The notes beneath the pieces are model-generated. The model searched no databases and was not told where the DNA came from. It worked only from the letters and a program-made list of their open reading frames with translations. A DNA stretch of 64,000 bases from JAURFX01 sp038125265 (GTDB lineage Bacteria; Pseudomonadota; Gammaproteobacteria; Steroidobacterales; Rariloculaceae), in the NCBI GenBank assembly GCA_038125265.1, contig JAYPDM010000006.1, positions 3,555 through 67,554 of the forward strand, given 5' to 3'. Positions within the stretch are counted from its first letter, which is position 1; each line of letters starts with the position of its first letter. The translations under genes were made by a program, and so were the position numbers. This document shows, piece after piece, positions 22,056 through 31,092 of this stretch.

Positions 22056-22339
22056 ACCTTCCTCTAAAGATAATTACTTTATTTCTTATAGCTTTATTTC
22101 TACTTTTGCAGTATCAAATATGGATTGATGAAGATGGCATAAAGTCACTCAATCTTATCAAGAGCAATTTAGATGATATTGAACTGGAAAATCAGCAATT
22201 AAATATCGAAAATCAACAGCTTAAGGCAGAAATTTTAGATCTTCGGGAAGGCAATGAGGCCATTGAAGAGATTGCCAGGCGTGAGTTAGGCCTGATCGGT
22301 GAGGGTGAGGTATTTTTTAGGGTTATTGACGGTCAATAG
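22052..22339 (+). CDS. ftsB: Cell division protein FtsB
   Basis: Small bitopic inner-membrane protein that forms the FtsQLB divisome subcomplex. One membrane segment (about residues 5-23) is followed by a coiled coil (about 30-70) rich in Glu, Gln and Asn, and the conserved C-terminal stretch [20 protein letters not shown]. Length 95 residues (103 in E. coli). It follows eno with a 4-base overlap, the usual neighbour. The ispD-ispF pair that normally follows is missing; instead the 3' end overlaps smr on the other strand by 17 bases. Confidence 0.93.
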   Translation: MNLPLKIITLFLIALFLLLQYQIWIDEDGIKSLNLIKSNLDDIELENQQLNIENQQLKAEILDLREGNEAIEEIARRELGLIGEGEVFFRVIDGQ

Positions 22340-22850
22340 TATCGCTATTTAACAAGACATAAACAGCACCGCTCCCACCATCAAAGTCTTTTGCGGTAGA
22401 GAATGCTAGAACCTCATCCATCTCACTTAGAATCTGATAAGTTAATTCCTTTAACACCGGACCATGCATTCCTGAGCGTATTCCTTTTCCATGTATGACT
22501 CTAACGCAAAGCATGCCTTTTTGTTTACAAGCCTTTATGGTTTCTTTAAGGAAATTGCGAGCTTTTATCTGAGTGAGACCGTGGAGATCTATGCTTGTTT
22601 CAATATTTAATTGACCCTGGGTAAGCCTTTTAAGAAGAAGCTTCTTAATTTTCTTTCTTGTGAAAGTGACTCCCTCACTAAGTTGGCCAGAGGAGTCATT
22701 AGAAGATAAGGTCTCTTTAATGATTTCTATGTTGTCTTTAATAAGATTTATTGGCTTAGGTTTGACCTTTCTTTTATATGCATACTTCGGGTCTTTTTTT
22801 AATCTTTTTACACCCCGCATCGCACTTAAAAATTCTTCTTTTTCGCTCAT
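22323..22850 (-). CDS. Smr domain protein (SmrA/SmrB-like)
   Basis: Smr-domain proteins are nucleases; E. coli SmrB cleaves mRNA at collided ribosomes. Residues 1-80 are basic and Ser/Lys-rich. The Smr domain begins at about residue 84 with SIDLHG (DLHG at 88-91) and contains HGKG (120-123) and the closing GGSGAVYVLL. Length 175 residues matches SmrA/SmrB. It is convergent with ftsB (17-base overlap) and divergent from surE with 42 bases between starts. Which Smr subtype it is cannot be decided without alignment. Confidence 0.85.
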   Translation of the reverse strand: MSEKEEFLSAMRGVKRLKKDPKYAYKRKVKPKPINLIKDNIEIIKETLSSNDSSGQLSEGVTFTRKKIKKLLLKRLTQGQLNIETSIDLHGLTQIKARNFLKETIKACKQKGMLCVRVIHGKGIRSGMHGPVLKELTYQILSEMDEVLAFSTAKDFDGGSGAVYVLLNSDTIDRQ

Positions 22851-22892
22851 AGGTATATTTTTTGCTTAATTACAGTAGGATATAGATCATTA

Positions 22893-23642
22893 ATGAATAT
22901 TTTACTCACAAATGATGATGGCTATAAAGCTGAAGGTATAAATGAGCTGTATCATTTTCTCAAAAATTCACATGATGTCATGGTGATTGCTCCTTCAACA
23001 GATAAGTCAGGATCTAGCAGCTCCCTAACAATCAGAAAGCAGATAGAAGCAACAAAGATAAGTGATAATTTAATTGCAGTCGACGGAACACCTGCAGATT
23101 GTATTTATCTTGGTTTAAATTACTTTTTAGCTGACCGTACACCTGATTTAGTAATTTCTGGTATCAATCATGGTGCTAATTTAGGTGATGACATTATCTA
23201 CTCAGGAACCTTCGGAGGCGCCTTAGAGGGAAGAAATTTGTGTTACCCATCTATCGCTATATCTTTAGATGGACGAGGCGATAAATATTTTGAAACAGCT
23301 AGCCTATTTATCGAAAAACTTATTAATGCCTCACACCTACTCAAGCCATTTAGTCATACTATCTTCAATATCAATGTACCTGATGTTGCATTTTCAGATT
23401 TGAGTGGTATCAAGGTTGTCCCTCATGGAAGACGTCACCCATCCACTGAATTATTTTTAGATTCAAGTATCGAAAATTCTTTTCAGTTTACCTTGGGAAA
23501 AGCTGGAGGCCCTATATCCAGTGAATTTGAAGATGATTTTCAATGCCTTGCCAATAATTACATCACAATGACACCCGTAAGCTATAACTATAACGATGAA
23601 TCTAGCTTACAATCATTAGGTAAACTAATGGAGAAGATATGA
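22893..23642 (+). CDS. surE: 5'/3'-nucleotidase SurE
   Basis: Metal-dependent nucleoside monophosphatase and exopolyphosphatase. The N terminus MNILLTNDDG holds the metal ligands Asp8-Asp9; SGSSSSLT, GTPADC and SGINHGANLGDD are the further active-site motifs. Length 249 residues (253 in E. coli). Overlaps pcm by 4 bases, the standard surE-pcm pair. The truD and ispF genes that usually precede it are absent. Confidence 0.96.
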   Translation: MNILLTNDDGYKAEGINELYHFLKNSHDVMVIAPSTDKSGSSSSLTIRKQIEATKISDNLIAVDGTPADCIYLGLNYFLADRTPDLVISGINHGANLGDDIIYSGTFGGALEGRNLCYPSIAISLDGRGDKYFETASLFIEKLINASHLLKPFSHTIFNINVPDVAFSDLSGIKVVPHGRRHPSTELFLDSSIENSFQFTLGKAGGPISSEFEDDFQCLANNYITMTPVSYNYNDESSLQSLGKLMEKI

Positions 23643-24310
23643 TTCAATCTGGGGTGGGCATGACCTCTGCCAGAACCAGAGAAAGGCTAGTGCTTCGACT
23701 TGCAGAAAAAGGCATCTCAAATGTGAGAGTGCTTGATAGATTTAGAGCTATCCCAAGGCATATCTTTATTGAGGAGGCTTTGAGCTCAAGAGCCTATGAG
23801 GATACAGCACTTCCAATTGGTGCGGGACAAACAATCTCACAACCACTTATTGTTGCCTCTAAAGTCCAAGAACTCTTGAAGGGTAAGGCTCTAGATTTTA
23901 AGTATAAAAAAATATTAGAGATCGGGTCTGGGTGTGGCTTTCAATCGGCAATCCTATCAGGAATAGCAGAGCACGTTTATGGTGTTGAGCGTATTTACTC
24001 TTTAGTTAAAAAATCTTCAAATTTGATTAGAAAGCTAGGTATTAGAAATGTTTCTATTATTCATGCCGATGGGAATAATGGATACTTAAACTCAGCGCCA
24101 TTTGATGCCATCATTCTCTCGGCGGCTATAGAAGAAGCACCCATTAATCTACTCGATACGCAGCTGGCTAGTAACGGAGTATTCATTGGACCCATTGGTA
24201 AAACTACACAGGTACTGACTAAGATCATAAAAAAAAGATCAAAACTGTATCAAGAAGAGCTAGAAGCAGTAAATTTTGTCCCCTTTTTGCCGGGGGTTAT
24301 TCATGATTAG
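23639..24310 (+). CDS. pcm: Protein-L-isoaspartate O-methyltransferase
   Basis: Repairs isoaspartyl residues in aged proteins using S-adenosylmethionine. MTSARTRERLVLRLAEKGI, the motif PIGAGQTISQP and the SAM-binding EIGSGCGFQSAIL (normally EIGTGSGYQ) are recognisable, as is FVPFLPGV near the C terminus. Length 223 residues (208 in E. coli); an internal ATG at 23660 would give a start nearer the family norm. Overlaps surE by 4 bases and the following membrane gene by 8. Confidence 0.93.
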   Translation: MIQSGVGMTSARTRERLVLRLAEKGISNVRVLDRFRAIPRHIFIEEALSSRAYEDTALPIGAGQTISQPLIVASKVQELLKGKALDFKYKKILEIGSGCGFQSAILSGIAEHVYGVERIYSLVKKSSNLIRKLGIRNVSIIHADGNNGYLNSAPFDAIILSAAIEEAPINLLDTQLASNGVFIGPIGKTTQVLTKIIKKRSKLYQEELEAVNFVPFLPGVIHD

Positions 24311-24866
24311 ACAGTTGATTGATCATCTTGCCTCTCTCTCTAAAAGAAAAACAGCTAGCGCCTGGCTCGCGTTTGTCTCGTTTATTGAAGCAATCATTTT
24401 TCCTATCCCTCCGGATGTTATGCTCTTGCCTTTATGTTTGGTAAACAGGGAAAGAGCACTTTACTTTGCATTTCTAACAACACTGTTCTCGGTCTTTGGG
24501 GGCATCTTTGGTTATTTAATCGGTCAATTCTTCTTTGAGGACATATCAGCTTTATTACTTCTAATGGGCATCAGTGTAGATGTCTCGCTGGTTCAACCAT
24601 ACTTTGATTCCTATGGCGTATTTGTAATTTTGCTGGCATCCCTAACGCCCATACCCTATAAAATATTTACGATCACCGCGGGATTTCTTGGTTTTCCACT
24701 CTTAACATTTATTGTCTCATCAGCAATTGGGAGGGGCATCAGATTTTTTCTAGAAGCCATAATTGCCATGTTCTTTTATCGTTTAAATACAAAAGAAATA
24801 CTTAAGTACGTTAATGTCATCACCTTGCTCTTAGCAATCCTTCTTCTCATATATTATTTCTTATGA
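24303..24866 (+). CDS. yqaA: YqaA/DedA-like inner-membrane protein
   Basis: Small polytopic membrane protein of the VTT/DedA superfamily; related proteins act in lipid carrier recycling, but the role of this subgroup is not established. I use ATG 24303, which overlaps the end of pcm by 8 bases. About five membrane segments; the stretch ASLTPIPYKIFTITAGFLGFPLLTF is the typical DedA/YqaA core with the conserved Gly and Pro. Length 187 residues. Position between pcm and nlpD is shared with several gammaproteobacteria, so I trust the family more than the function. Confidence 0.8.
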   Translation: MIRQLIDHLASLSKRKTASAWLAFVSFIEAIIFPIPPDVMLLPLCLVNRERALYFAFLTTLFSVFGGIFGYLIGQFFFEDISALLLLMGISVDVSLVQPYFDSYGVFVILLASLTPIPYKIFTITAGFLGFPLLTFIVSSAIGRGIRFFLEAIIAMFFYRLNTKEILKYVNVITLLLAILLLIYYFL

Positions 24867-25552
24867 AAAAAATTATTTTTTTAATTCATGCAATTTTTTT
24901 GAGCGCATGTTCGAGCACCTTAATTGATTATTCAACCAGCAACTACATTGTGCGACAGGGAGATACTCTCACTGCAATTGCCTGGTTTTATAATACAACT
25001 ACAGCTGAGCTTATACGCTGTAATGATTTTAGAAATCCAAATGATATCTATGTTGGTCAGAGAATTGATATTAGATGCAATATGCGAACTTCGGACGTAG
25101 TTTTAGAGGACGAAGAGATCATTGATACTCCTGCACCCGTTGAGGTAGCAGTATCTCTTCCAAGTCAAACAACACCGGTGCAGTCAAATGCATGGATTAA
25201 GCCAGTCAATGGTTCGATCGTAAGAGCTTACAATCAAGGCACAATTCTCTCCAATGGTATAGAAATAACCAGTCCTGACTCCAGGGTTGTTGCGGTACAA
25301 AGCGGAAGAGTTGTGTATATTGGCAGAGATATTATAGGTTATCGTAATTTGATTCTTATTGAACACTTAGACAACACTATTTCAGCTTATGGTTTTCTCA
25401 ATGATATCAATACATCTCTTGGTATGAGTGTCAATCAAGGCGAAGAGATCGGCAGCGCAGGTCTGCTATCCAATAGGCAGAGAGGTATTTACTTTGAGAT
25501 TAGAAGGAATGGAGGTTCCATTAATCCAGGGCAAATCATCTCAGAACTTTAA
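24863..25552 (+). CDS. nlpD: NlpD-type lipoprotein, activator of murein amidases
   Basis: In E. coli NlpD activates amidase AmiC at the division site. The signal ends LSAC with the lipidated Cys at residue 16. A LysM domain (about 27-72: IVRQGDTLTAIAWFY, IYVGQRI) binds peptidoglycan. The C-terminal M23-like domain (about 125-229) lacks the usual zinc-binding HxH, as expected for a regulatory rather than catalytic LytM factor. Length 229 residues, shorter than E. coli (379) because the linker is short. pcm and nlpD stay near each other as usual, but rpoS, the common next gene, is absent. Overlaps the convergent Mth938 gene by 12 bases. Confidence 0.9.
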   Translation: MKKIIFLIHAIFLSACSSTLIDYSTSNYIVRQGDTLTAIAWFYNTTTAELIRCNDFRNPNDIYVGQRIDIRCNMRTSDVVLEDEEIIDTPAPVEVAVSLPSQTTPVQSNAWIKPVNGSIVRAYNQGTILSNGIEITSPDSRVVAVQSGRVVYIGRDIIGYRNLILIEHLDNTISAYGFLNDINTSLGMSVNQGEEIGSAGLLSNRQRGIYFEIRRNGGSINPGQIISEL

Positions 25553-25909
25553 CAACGAGAAAACTTTCCTGCCCTCGGACAGAAGCAAATTAATCGTTCT
25601 TATGGCTGATGGAGTATTCATTAATTCAATCCCAATGCTCAGTTTTTTTTGAATTTCTTTGATGGACTGTAAAAGTTTTGTATCAGTTTGATTTCCAGTT
25701 CCTATCACAATAATTTCTGGGTCTTGCTCGATATTTTCTAATATTTGAGAAATAGCATTAATCTCAAAAATTTTGTCATCCACCTCATGAATCTTATGAT
25801 CTGCAGTTATGCACAATGAGGAGGAAAATATATTATTATTAATGATGATTTTTGTTTCATCGTAATAAGAAATCAATAATTCATTACTTGTCTCTTTATG
25901 AAGATCCAT
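25541..25909 (-). CDS. Mth938-domain protein (DUF498/NDUFAF3-like)
   Basis: Small cytosolic protein of the family that includes the mitochondrial complex I assembly factor NDUFAF3; the bacterial function is unknown. The stretch PEIIVIGTGNQ followed by IGIELMNTPSAIRTINLLLSEGRKV is the family hallmark (consensus: hydrophobic strand plus GTG, then GxExMxTxxAxRTYN). Length 122 residues. Its start lies only 7 bases from the recJ start on the other strand, and its end overlaps nlpD. Family call good, function open. Confidence 0.8.
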   Translation of the reverse strand: MDLHKETSNELLISYYDETKIIINNNIFSSSLCITADHKIHEVDDKIFEINAISQILENIEQDPEIIVIGTGNQTDTKLLQSIKEIQKKLSIGIELMNTPSAIRTINLLLSEGRKVFSLLKF

Positions 25910-25916
25910 AATTTAA

Positions 25917-27611
25917 ATGAGAAAAATTAAATATAAGTCGAGGGATGTTCATCCTGATATTGTAGGCATGTTTCCTGATGAATGGCCAGAATTTGTCAAG
26001 TCAATTCTTATGGCCCGGTCTATTGAAAATTATGAACAGGTAGATTTGAAACTTAATCAAATATTAAGTGTTGGCTCATTCCATGAGGTGATAACTGCTA
26101 CTCAAAAAATTTTAGATTTTTTTGATAAGAAAATTGTGATCTATGGAGACTACGATGCCGATGGTGCAACCAGTACTTCGCTTTTCATCCTCTCGCTTAA
26201 AGCAATGGGATTTAAGCAGGTGGAATATTTTATACCTGATCGGTTTTCTCAGGGATATGGCCTCAGTAAATTAGGTATAGATGCAGTTAGAATAGCCTAT
26301 GACCCAGACCTGATCATCACAGTTGATAATGGGATTACTGCTCATGAGGCTGTGCTTTATGCAAAAAAACAAGGTATCGAGACCATTATTGTTGATCACC
26401 ATCTGTCAACTGATACTCTTCCTGATGCGCTTGCCATAGTAAATCCAAATTCTAAATATTCTTCCTTTAAAGGTAAAAATTTGGCTGCTGTTGGTGTTTC
26501 ATTCTATTTGCTTGCCAATTTAAGTCTTGAGCTAGGATGTAAAGATATCCCAAAAAAATTCATAGATATTGTTGCTTTGGGGACCATGGCAGATCTGGTT
26601 AATTTAGATTTTACAAACAGAACACTTATCAAGTATGGACTAAAACTTCTCTCTCAGAGAAAAGGCAGGCCAGGCATCATGATGTTAGCTGAAAGGATGG
26701 GGATTGACCTTGAAAACATTGACGAAGAAGATCTTTCCTATAAGATCGCGCCAAAAATTAATGCAGCAGGCAGGCTTAATCAGATTCAATTAGGTATAGA
26801 CTGTCTCATCGAGCAGGATCCAAAAAAATTATCAAATATTTGTGATCAGCTCATGAGTGTGAATAGTAAAAGACAGGCTCTTCAGGCTGAGATGCAGAGT
26901 CAGGCGTTTGATATTGCAAGCAGATCAGTTGAAGAGGATGCTAAGATTATCGTGCTGCAATCCGATCAATGGCATGAGGGCATCATTGGATTAATTGCAT
27001 CAAAAATCAAAGAAAAATACCTCTTACCCACCTTCATCTTCTCTGGAGGCAATCATTTAATAAAGGGATCTGGAAGATCAATACAGGGATTTCACCTAAG
27101 GGATTTCCTTCAGGAAGTATCCAAGCAGGATAAAAATTTGATGAAAAATTTCGGAGGGCATGCCATGGCCGCTGGCTTAACCATTGAGCGTAATTCATTC
27201 GATGATTTAAAAGTTTCTATGCTCAAGGTAATCGATCAATGGGATCTGCACATAGATCCAGTCATCTATCATGACGGAAGCCTCACGGATGATGATCTAA
27301 CCATCGAGAATTTAGGATTAATTAATCAACTAGGGCCTTGGGGAAAGGGATTTGAATATCCAAGATTTTACCAATCATTCTATATTGAGTCTTTTTCATG
27401 GATTAAGGACAAACATTTAAGAATGACCTTAAGGATGGCGGATGCAAAAAAAATATTTAGTGCGATATTTTTTAATGCAAAAGGGGTCAATATTTCTCAA
27501 GACAATCTATATAATATTGACTACTCACCAAAGATTAATGAATTTAACGGCCAAAGAAACATTCAACTAAATATTTTTAACCTAAACGAATATGGAAATT
27601 ACAAGTCTTGA
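25917..27611 (+). CDS. recJ: Single-strand DNA exonuclease RecJ
   Basis: 5'-3' exonuclease acting in RecF-pathway recombination and mismatch repair. DHH phosphoesterase motifs: DYDADG (residues 78-83), DNGI, VDHH (about 159-162) and ALGTMADLV; later GSGRSIQGFHLRD and NFGGHAMAAGL belong to the DHHA1 domain. Length 564 residues (577 in E. coli). Its 3' end overlaps the prfB start by 20 bases, the conserved recJ-prfB-lysS order. Only 7 bases separate its start from the divergent Mth938 gene, so its promoter must lie within that gene. Confidence 0.96.
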   Translation: MRKIKYKSRDVHPDIVGMFPDEWPEFVKSILMARSIENYEQVDLKLNQILSVGSFHEVITATQKILDFFDKKIVIYGDYDADGATSTSLFILSLKAMGFKQVEYFIPDRFSQGYGLSKLGIDAVRIAYDPDLIITVDNGITAHEAVLYAKKQGIETIIVDHHLSTDTLPDALAIVNPNSKYSSFKGKNLAAVGVSFYLLANLSLELGCKDIPKKFIDIVALGTMADLVNLDFTNRTLIKYGLKLLSQRKGRPGIMMLAERMGIDLENIDEEDLSYKIAPKINAAGRLNQIQLGIDCLIEQDPKKLSNICDQLMSVNSKRQALQAEMQSQAFDIASRSVEEDAKIIVLQSDQWHEGIIGLIASKIKEKYLLPTFIFSGGNHLIKGSGRSIQGFHLRDFLQEVSKQDKNLMKNFGGHAMAAGLTIERNSFDDLKVSMLKVIDQWDLHIDPVIYHDGSLTDDDLTIENLGLINQLGPWGKGFEYPRFYQSFYIESFSWIKDKHLRMTLRMADAKKIFSAIFFNAKGVNISQDNLYNIDYSPKINEFNGQRNIQLNIFNLNEYGNYKS

Positions 27612-28687
27612 GCAATGTATAAAAGATTTTCAAGAGAGGGCTGAGGCCCTCAGGGGGTATCTTTGACATTGATGCGCTGCAAGAAAGACTGCAGGAAATA
27701 AACTTAGAGCTACAAAATCCTGAGGTATGGAAGGATGTTGATAAAGCTACCTCTCTAAATCAAGAAAAGAATAAGCTAGATAACATCGTGACACCCTTTC
27801 AAAGTCTCCTTGAAAAGCTTAATGAGACTAAAGAATTATTTGAATTTGCGATAGATGAAAAAGAGCACTCAATCTTAGAGGAAATCATTGATCTCGTTGA
27901 GAAGCAAAGAGCAGTACTTGAAAATTTTGAATTTAGAAAAATGTTCTCTGGTGACATGGATTCTAGCAATGCATACCTTGATATTCAGTCTGGCTCAGGG
28001 GGGACTGAAGCACAAGACTGGGCTGAAATGCTATTTAGGATGTACCTAAAATGGTGTGACTCGATGAATTATAAGGTAGAGATTTTAGATTTTATGCCAG
28101 GTGAGGTTGCAGGACTTAAGCATGCCTCAATTCACATCGTAGGTGATTATGCCTATGGCTGGCTTAGAACAGAAACCGGGGTTCATAGGCTCGTAAGAAA
28201 ATCCCCCTTTGATTCAAACAATAAGCGACATACCTCATTTGCCTCAGCCTATGTATCACCTGAGATAGATAATGATATCGAGGTTGATATTAACCCTTCG
28301 GATCTCAAGATTGACGTCTACAGAGCAAGCGGTGCAGGTGGGCAACACGTGAATAAAACCGAGTCTGCTGTTCGCATTACACATTTGCCGACTAATATTG
28401 TTGTTCAATGTCAAAATGATCGCTCACAGCATAAAAATAAAGCAAGCGCTATGAATCAGTTGAAAGCAAAACTATATGAGCGAGAAAGGCAGATCAAGGC
28501 CAGTGAAGCAGAGGCGCTCGAAGATGAAAAATCTGATATTGGCTGGGGTAGCCAGATAAGATCCTATGTTCTTGATCAATCCAGGGTCAAAGATTTAAGG
28601 ACTAATGTGGAAAGTGGTAACCCAACTGCGATATTAAACGGTGACTTGAGGACTTTTCTTGAGGCAAGCCTTAAAATGGGTATATAA
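27592..28687 (+). CDS. prfB: Peptide chain release factor 2, expressed by programmed +1 frameshift
   Basis: Terminates translation at UGA and UAA. The gene starts at ATG 27592 and reads 24 codons to an in-frame TGA at 27664; translation then shifts +1 and continues from GAC 27665 to the stop at 28687 (join 27592-27663 and 27665-28687), giving 364 residues. In the second frame SPF (in VRKSPFDS) is the RF2 stop-codon motif and GGQ falls at residues 249-251, as in E. coli (250-252). A reading that begins at GTG 27788 would lose the N-terminal domain and is wrong. Lies between recJ and lysS as in E. coli. Confidence 0.97.
27652..27666 (+). promoter_or_regulatory. RF2 autoregulatory frameshift site
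   Basis: AGG GGG TAT CTT TGA C: an internal Shine-Dalgarno-like AGGGGG, the slippery CTT and the UGA stop, identical over this core to the E. coli prfB site as I remember it. When RF2 is scarce the ribosome pauses at UGA and slips +1, so RF2 controls its own synthesis. The site is at codons 21-25. Confidence 0.95.
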
Positions 28688-28690
28688 ACT

Positions 28691-30196
28691 ATGAATGAAG
28701 AAGTAACCAAAAGCGAAAATCAATTAATCGAGGAGAGGCGGGGCAAGCTCGAGCAATTAAGACAAAAGGGCATAGCCTATCCTAATGATCTTAAGCCAGA
28801 TAGTTTAGCTTCGGTGCTGCATGAAAAATTTGATAACTCTGATCCTGATCAGATAGCTGAACAGAGCGATATTTTTTGTATAGCGGGAAGGTTAATCGCA
28901 AAGCGAGTTATGGGAAAGCTTGCTTTCTTAAGAGTAAGAGATGCAAGTGGTGAATTCCAATTCTGCGTCCAAATAGATATTGTGGGAGAGGAGGCGTTTG
29001 AGGGGATTAAGCTCATTGATCTTGGAGATATTATTTTTTCTCAGGGCCCATTATTTTTCACCAAAACCAAAGAGCTCACATTACGATCAGAATTCGTAAA
29101 GATTATCTCAAAATGCCTAAGACCTTTACCTGAAAAATTTCATGGTATTCAAGACCAAGAAATTAAGAACAGACAGCGCTATCTTGATTTAATTACCTCT
29201 GAAGAATCTTTGAATGTTTTTAACCAGCGTTTTTTGATTATAAAAGCTATACGCGAATGGTTTAATAAGCAGGAATACATTGAGGTGGAAACACCGATGA
29301 TGCATCCAATAGCTGGGGGTGCGGTAGCACGACCATTTAAAACGCATCACAATGCCTTGGACATCGATTTATTCTTACGAATCGCTCCCGAGCTTTACCT
29401 TAAGAGACTTCTTGTGGGGGGGTACCGAAAGGTATTTGAAATTAACCGAAGCTTTAGAAACGAAGGCGTGTCGACTCAACATAATCCAGAATTTACAATG
29501 CTTGAATCGTATGAAGCCTACGCTGATTATCATGATTATATGATTCTAGTTGAGAACTTATTATCTTTCGTTACTCATGAATTGCATGGCAAGGACGAAT
29601 TAAGTTATCAAGGAAAAATCATAAGCATGAAAAAGCCTTTCGCTAAAAAGTCGATAGAGGACTTGCTTATTGAGGAATTTAAGGAGCTCGATAGTAAGAA
29701 TGTCCGTCAAATGGATGCTCTTGAAAAAATACTAATAAAATTGGGTATTAAAAAGGATGAGTCGTGGGGTATCGGGAAGGTTCAATTAGAGCTTTTTGAG
29801 CAAAAAATTGAGAGCAAGCTTTTGAATCCTACCTTTGTTATTGATTATCCTGTTGAAGTATCACCATTGTCTCGAAGAAAGGATTCAGATGAATTTTTAG
29901 CGGATAGGTTTGAATTGTTTATTGCTGGAAAGGAGATTGCAAATGGGTTTTCTGAGCTCAATGATCCTATCGATCAGTCACAGAGGTTTAGGGAGCAGGT
30001 GGAGCTAATGAATAGGGGTGATCAGGAAGCTATGCATTATGATCACGATTATATTAGGGCTTTAGAGTTTGCTATGCCTCCTGCTGCGGGTCTTGGGATA
30101 GGAATTGATAGACTTACCATGCTATTGACTGACTCTGCATCTATTCGCGATGTCATTTTATTTCCACATATGAGGCCCGAAGTATTTAAGAAGTAA
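28691..30196 (+). CDS. lysS: Lysyl-tRNA synthetase, class II
   Basis: Charges tRNA-Lys. N-terminal anticodon-binding OB domain (CIAGRLIAKRVMGKLAFLRVRD) and class II catalytic core with motif 1 (FLIIKAIREWFNKQEYIEVETP), motif 2 (FRNEGVSTQHNPEFTMLE) and motif 3 (GLGIGIDRLTML). Length 501 residues (505 in E. coli). Begins 3 bases after prfB. The 3' end overlaps ygfZ on the other strand by 11 bases. Confidence 0.97.
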   Translation: MNEEVTKSENQLIEERRGKLEQLRQKGIAYPNDLKPDSLASVLHEKFDNSDPDQIAEQSDIFCIAGRLIAKRVMGKLAFLRVRDASGEFQFCVQIDIVGEEAFEGIKLIDLGDIIFSQGPLFFTKTKELTLRSEFVKIISKCLRPLPEKFHGIQDQEIKNRQRYLDLITSEESLNVFNQRFLIIKAIREWFNKQEYIEVETPMMHPIAGGAVARPFKTHHNALDIDLFLRIAPELYLKRLLVGGYRKVFEINRSFRNEGVSTQHNPEFTMLESYEAYADYHDYMILVENLLSFVTHELHGKDELSYQGKIISMKKPFAKKSIEDLLIEEFKELDSKNVRQMDALEKILIKLGIKKDESWGIGKVQLELFEQKIESKLLNPTFVIDYPVEVSPLSRRKDSDEFLADRFELFIAGKEIANGFSELNDPIDQSQRFREQVELMNRGDQEAMHYDHDYIRALEFAMPPAAGLGIGIDRLTMLLTDSASIRDVILFPHMRPEVFKK

Positions 30197-31010
30197 ATTC
30201 TAAAGCCTCTAGTTTTAACCCATTAACCACTTTTTGGCTTTTGTCGTTATGATCCAAAATCATAGCGGTGAGATAATTATCACTGGTCACATTAACTACA
30301 TGCCCTACAAAATGATTCTCCGAGATGATTTCATCTCCGGCTTTGATATCTTTATTCGGATCATTCTGTAACCTAAAAAGCTGAAATGACTGCTTCATAT
30401 TTTTCTTTCGCGATAGCTTATTGACGATTTCTTGCCCTGGGTAGCATCCTTTTGAATTACTAATCGCGTTGTATTGAGCCAAATTAAGAAATACACCATT
30501 AAATTTTTCTTTGTTAGCCTCACCAATTATTGGAAGCCCCATTTTGATAAGTTGATCGGAATTAACTGTCCGAATATTCCTGTATATTTCAAGTTTCTCT
30601 GAGTTATTTTTGAAAATAAGAGAAGTGATATTATGGTTTGAGAAAATTTTAAATGACGCGTCAGCCAATAACTGCTGAGCATCATTTTCACAATAACAAT
30701 GCAGATAAGCGTCATCACAATTGTTAATTTCAACTTTAGATCTAAGCTTATATTTGCTTAACTCCTGGCTTAATAAAACTCGATCTGCGCTCTCAGTTGC
30801 TATTATTAGTGATTCATCAAGATGAAAAATTGAAAAGGTAAATTTCACTTTACCCTGATGGTTGAGCCATGATCCATAACTGCCAGTTTTATCATGCATT
30901 TTTGTTAGATCCAGGGCAAATAGATTATTCAGAAACACCACATAATCCTCTCCCTTTACCTGCAAGAGAGATAAATTTTTTTCTCGGCTTTTCGTTAAAT
31001 TATCAAACAC
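30186..31010 (-). CDS. ygfZ: Folate-binding protein YgfZ (iron-sulfur cluster repair)
   Basis: Tetrahydrofolate-dependent protein that helps assemble or repair certain Fe-S enzymes. The diagnostic motif KGCYPGQE with its essential Cys is present at about residue 200, followed by a Lys/Arg-rich segment. The N-terminal part has the GcvT-like fold (GSYGSWLNHQGKVKF). Length 274 residues. It is divergent from the SDH operon, whose Fe-S subunit is a plausible client; this link is inferred from position only. Confidence 0.9.
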   Translation of the reverse strand: MFDNLTKSREKNLSLLQVKGEDYVVFLNNLFALDLTKMHDKTGSYGSWLNHQGKVKFTFSIFHLDESLIIATESADRVLLSQELSKYKLRSKVEINNCDDAYLHCYCENDAQQLLADASFKIFSNHNITSLIFKNNSEKLEIYRNIRTVNSDQLIKMGLPIIGEANKEKFNGVFLNLAQYNAISNSKGCYPGQEIVNKLSRKKNMKQSFQLFRLQNDPNKDIKAGDEIISENHFVGHVVNVTSDNYLTAMILDHNDKSQKVVNGLKLEALEFTS

Positions 31011-31092
31011 TCCAAAGTCCTATAATTTTCATTCATTTTGTTGGATATTCTAGTGATATCAGTAACCATTTCTGGCAAAATATACACACATT

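Noticed and set aside
27788..28687. prfB as a 299-residue protein starting at GTG 27788
   Set aside because: It omits the N-terminal domain; the upstream frame with the conserved frameshift site gives a full-length RF2.
31044..31060. GATAT-N7-ATATC inverted repeat upstream of the SDH operon
   Set aside because: Five-base AT-rich arms are expected by chance in this composition; no matching promoter elements were found around it.
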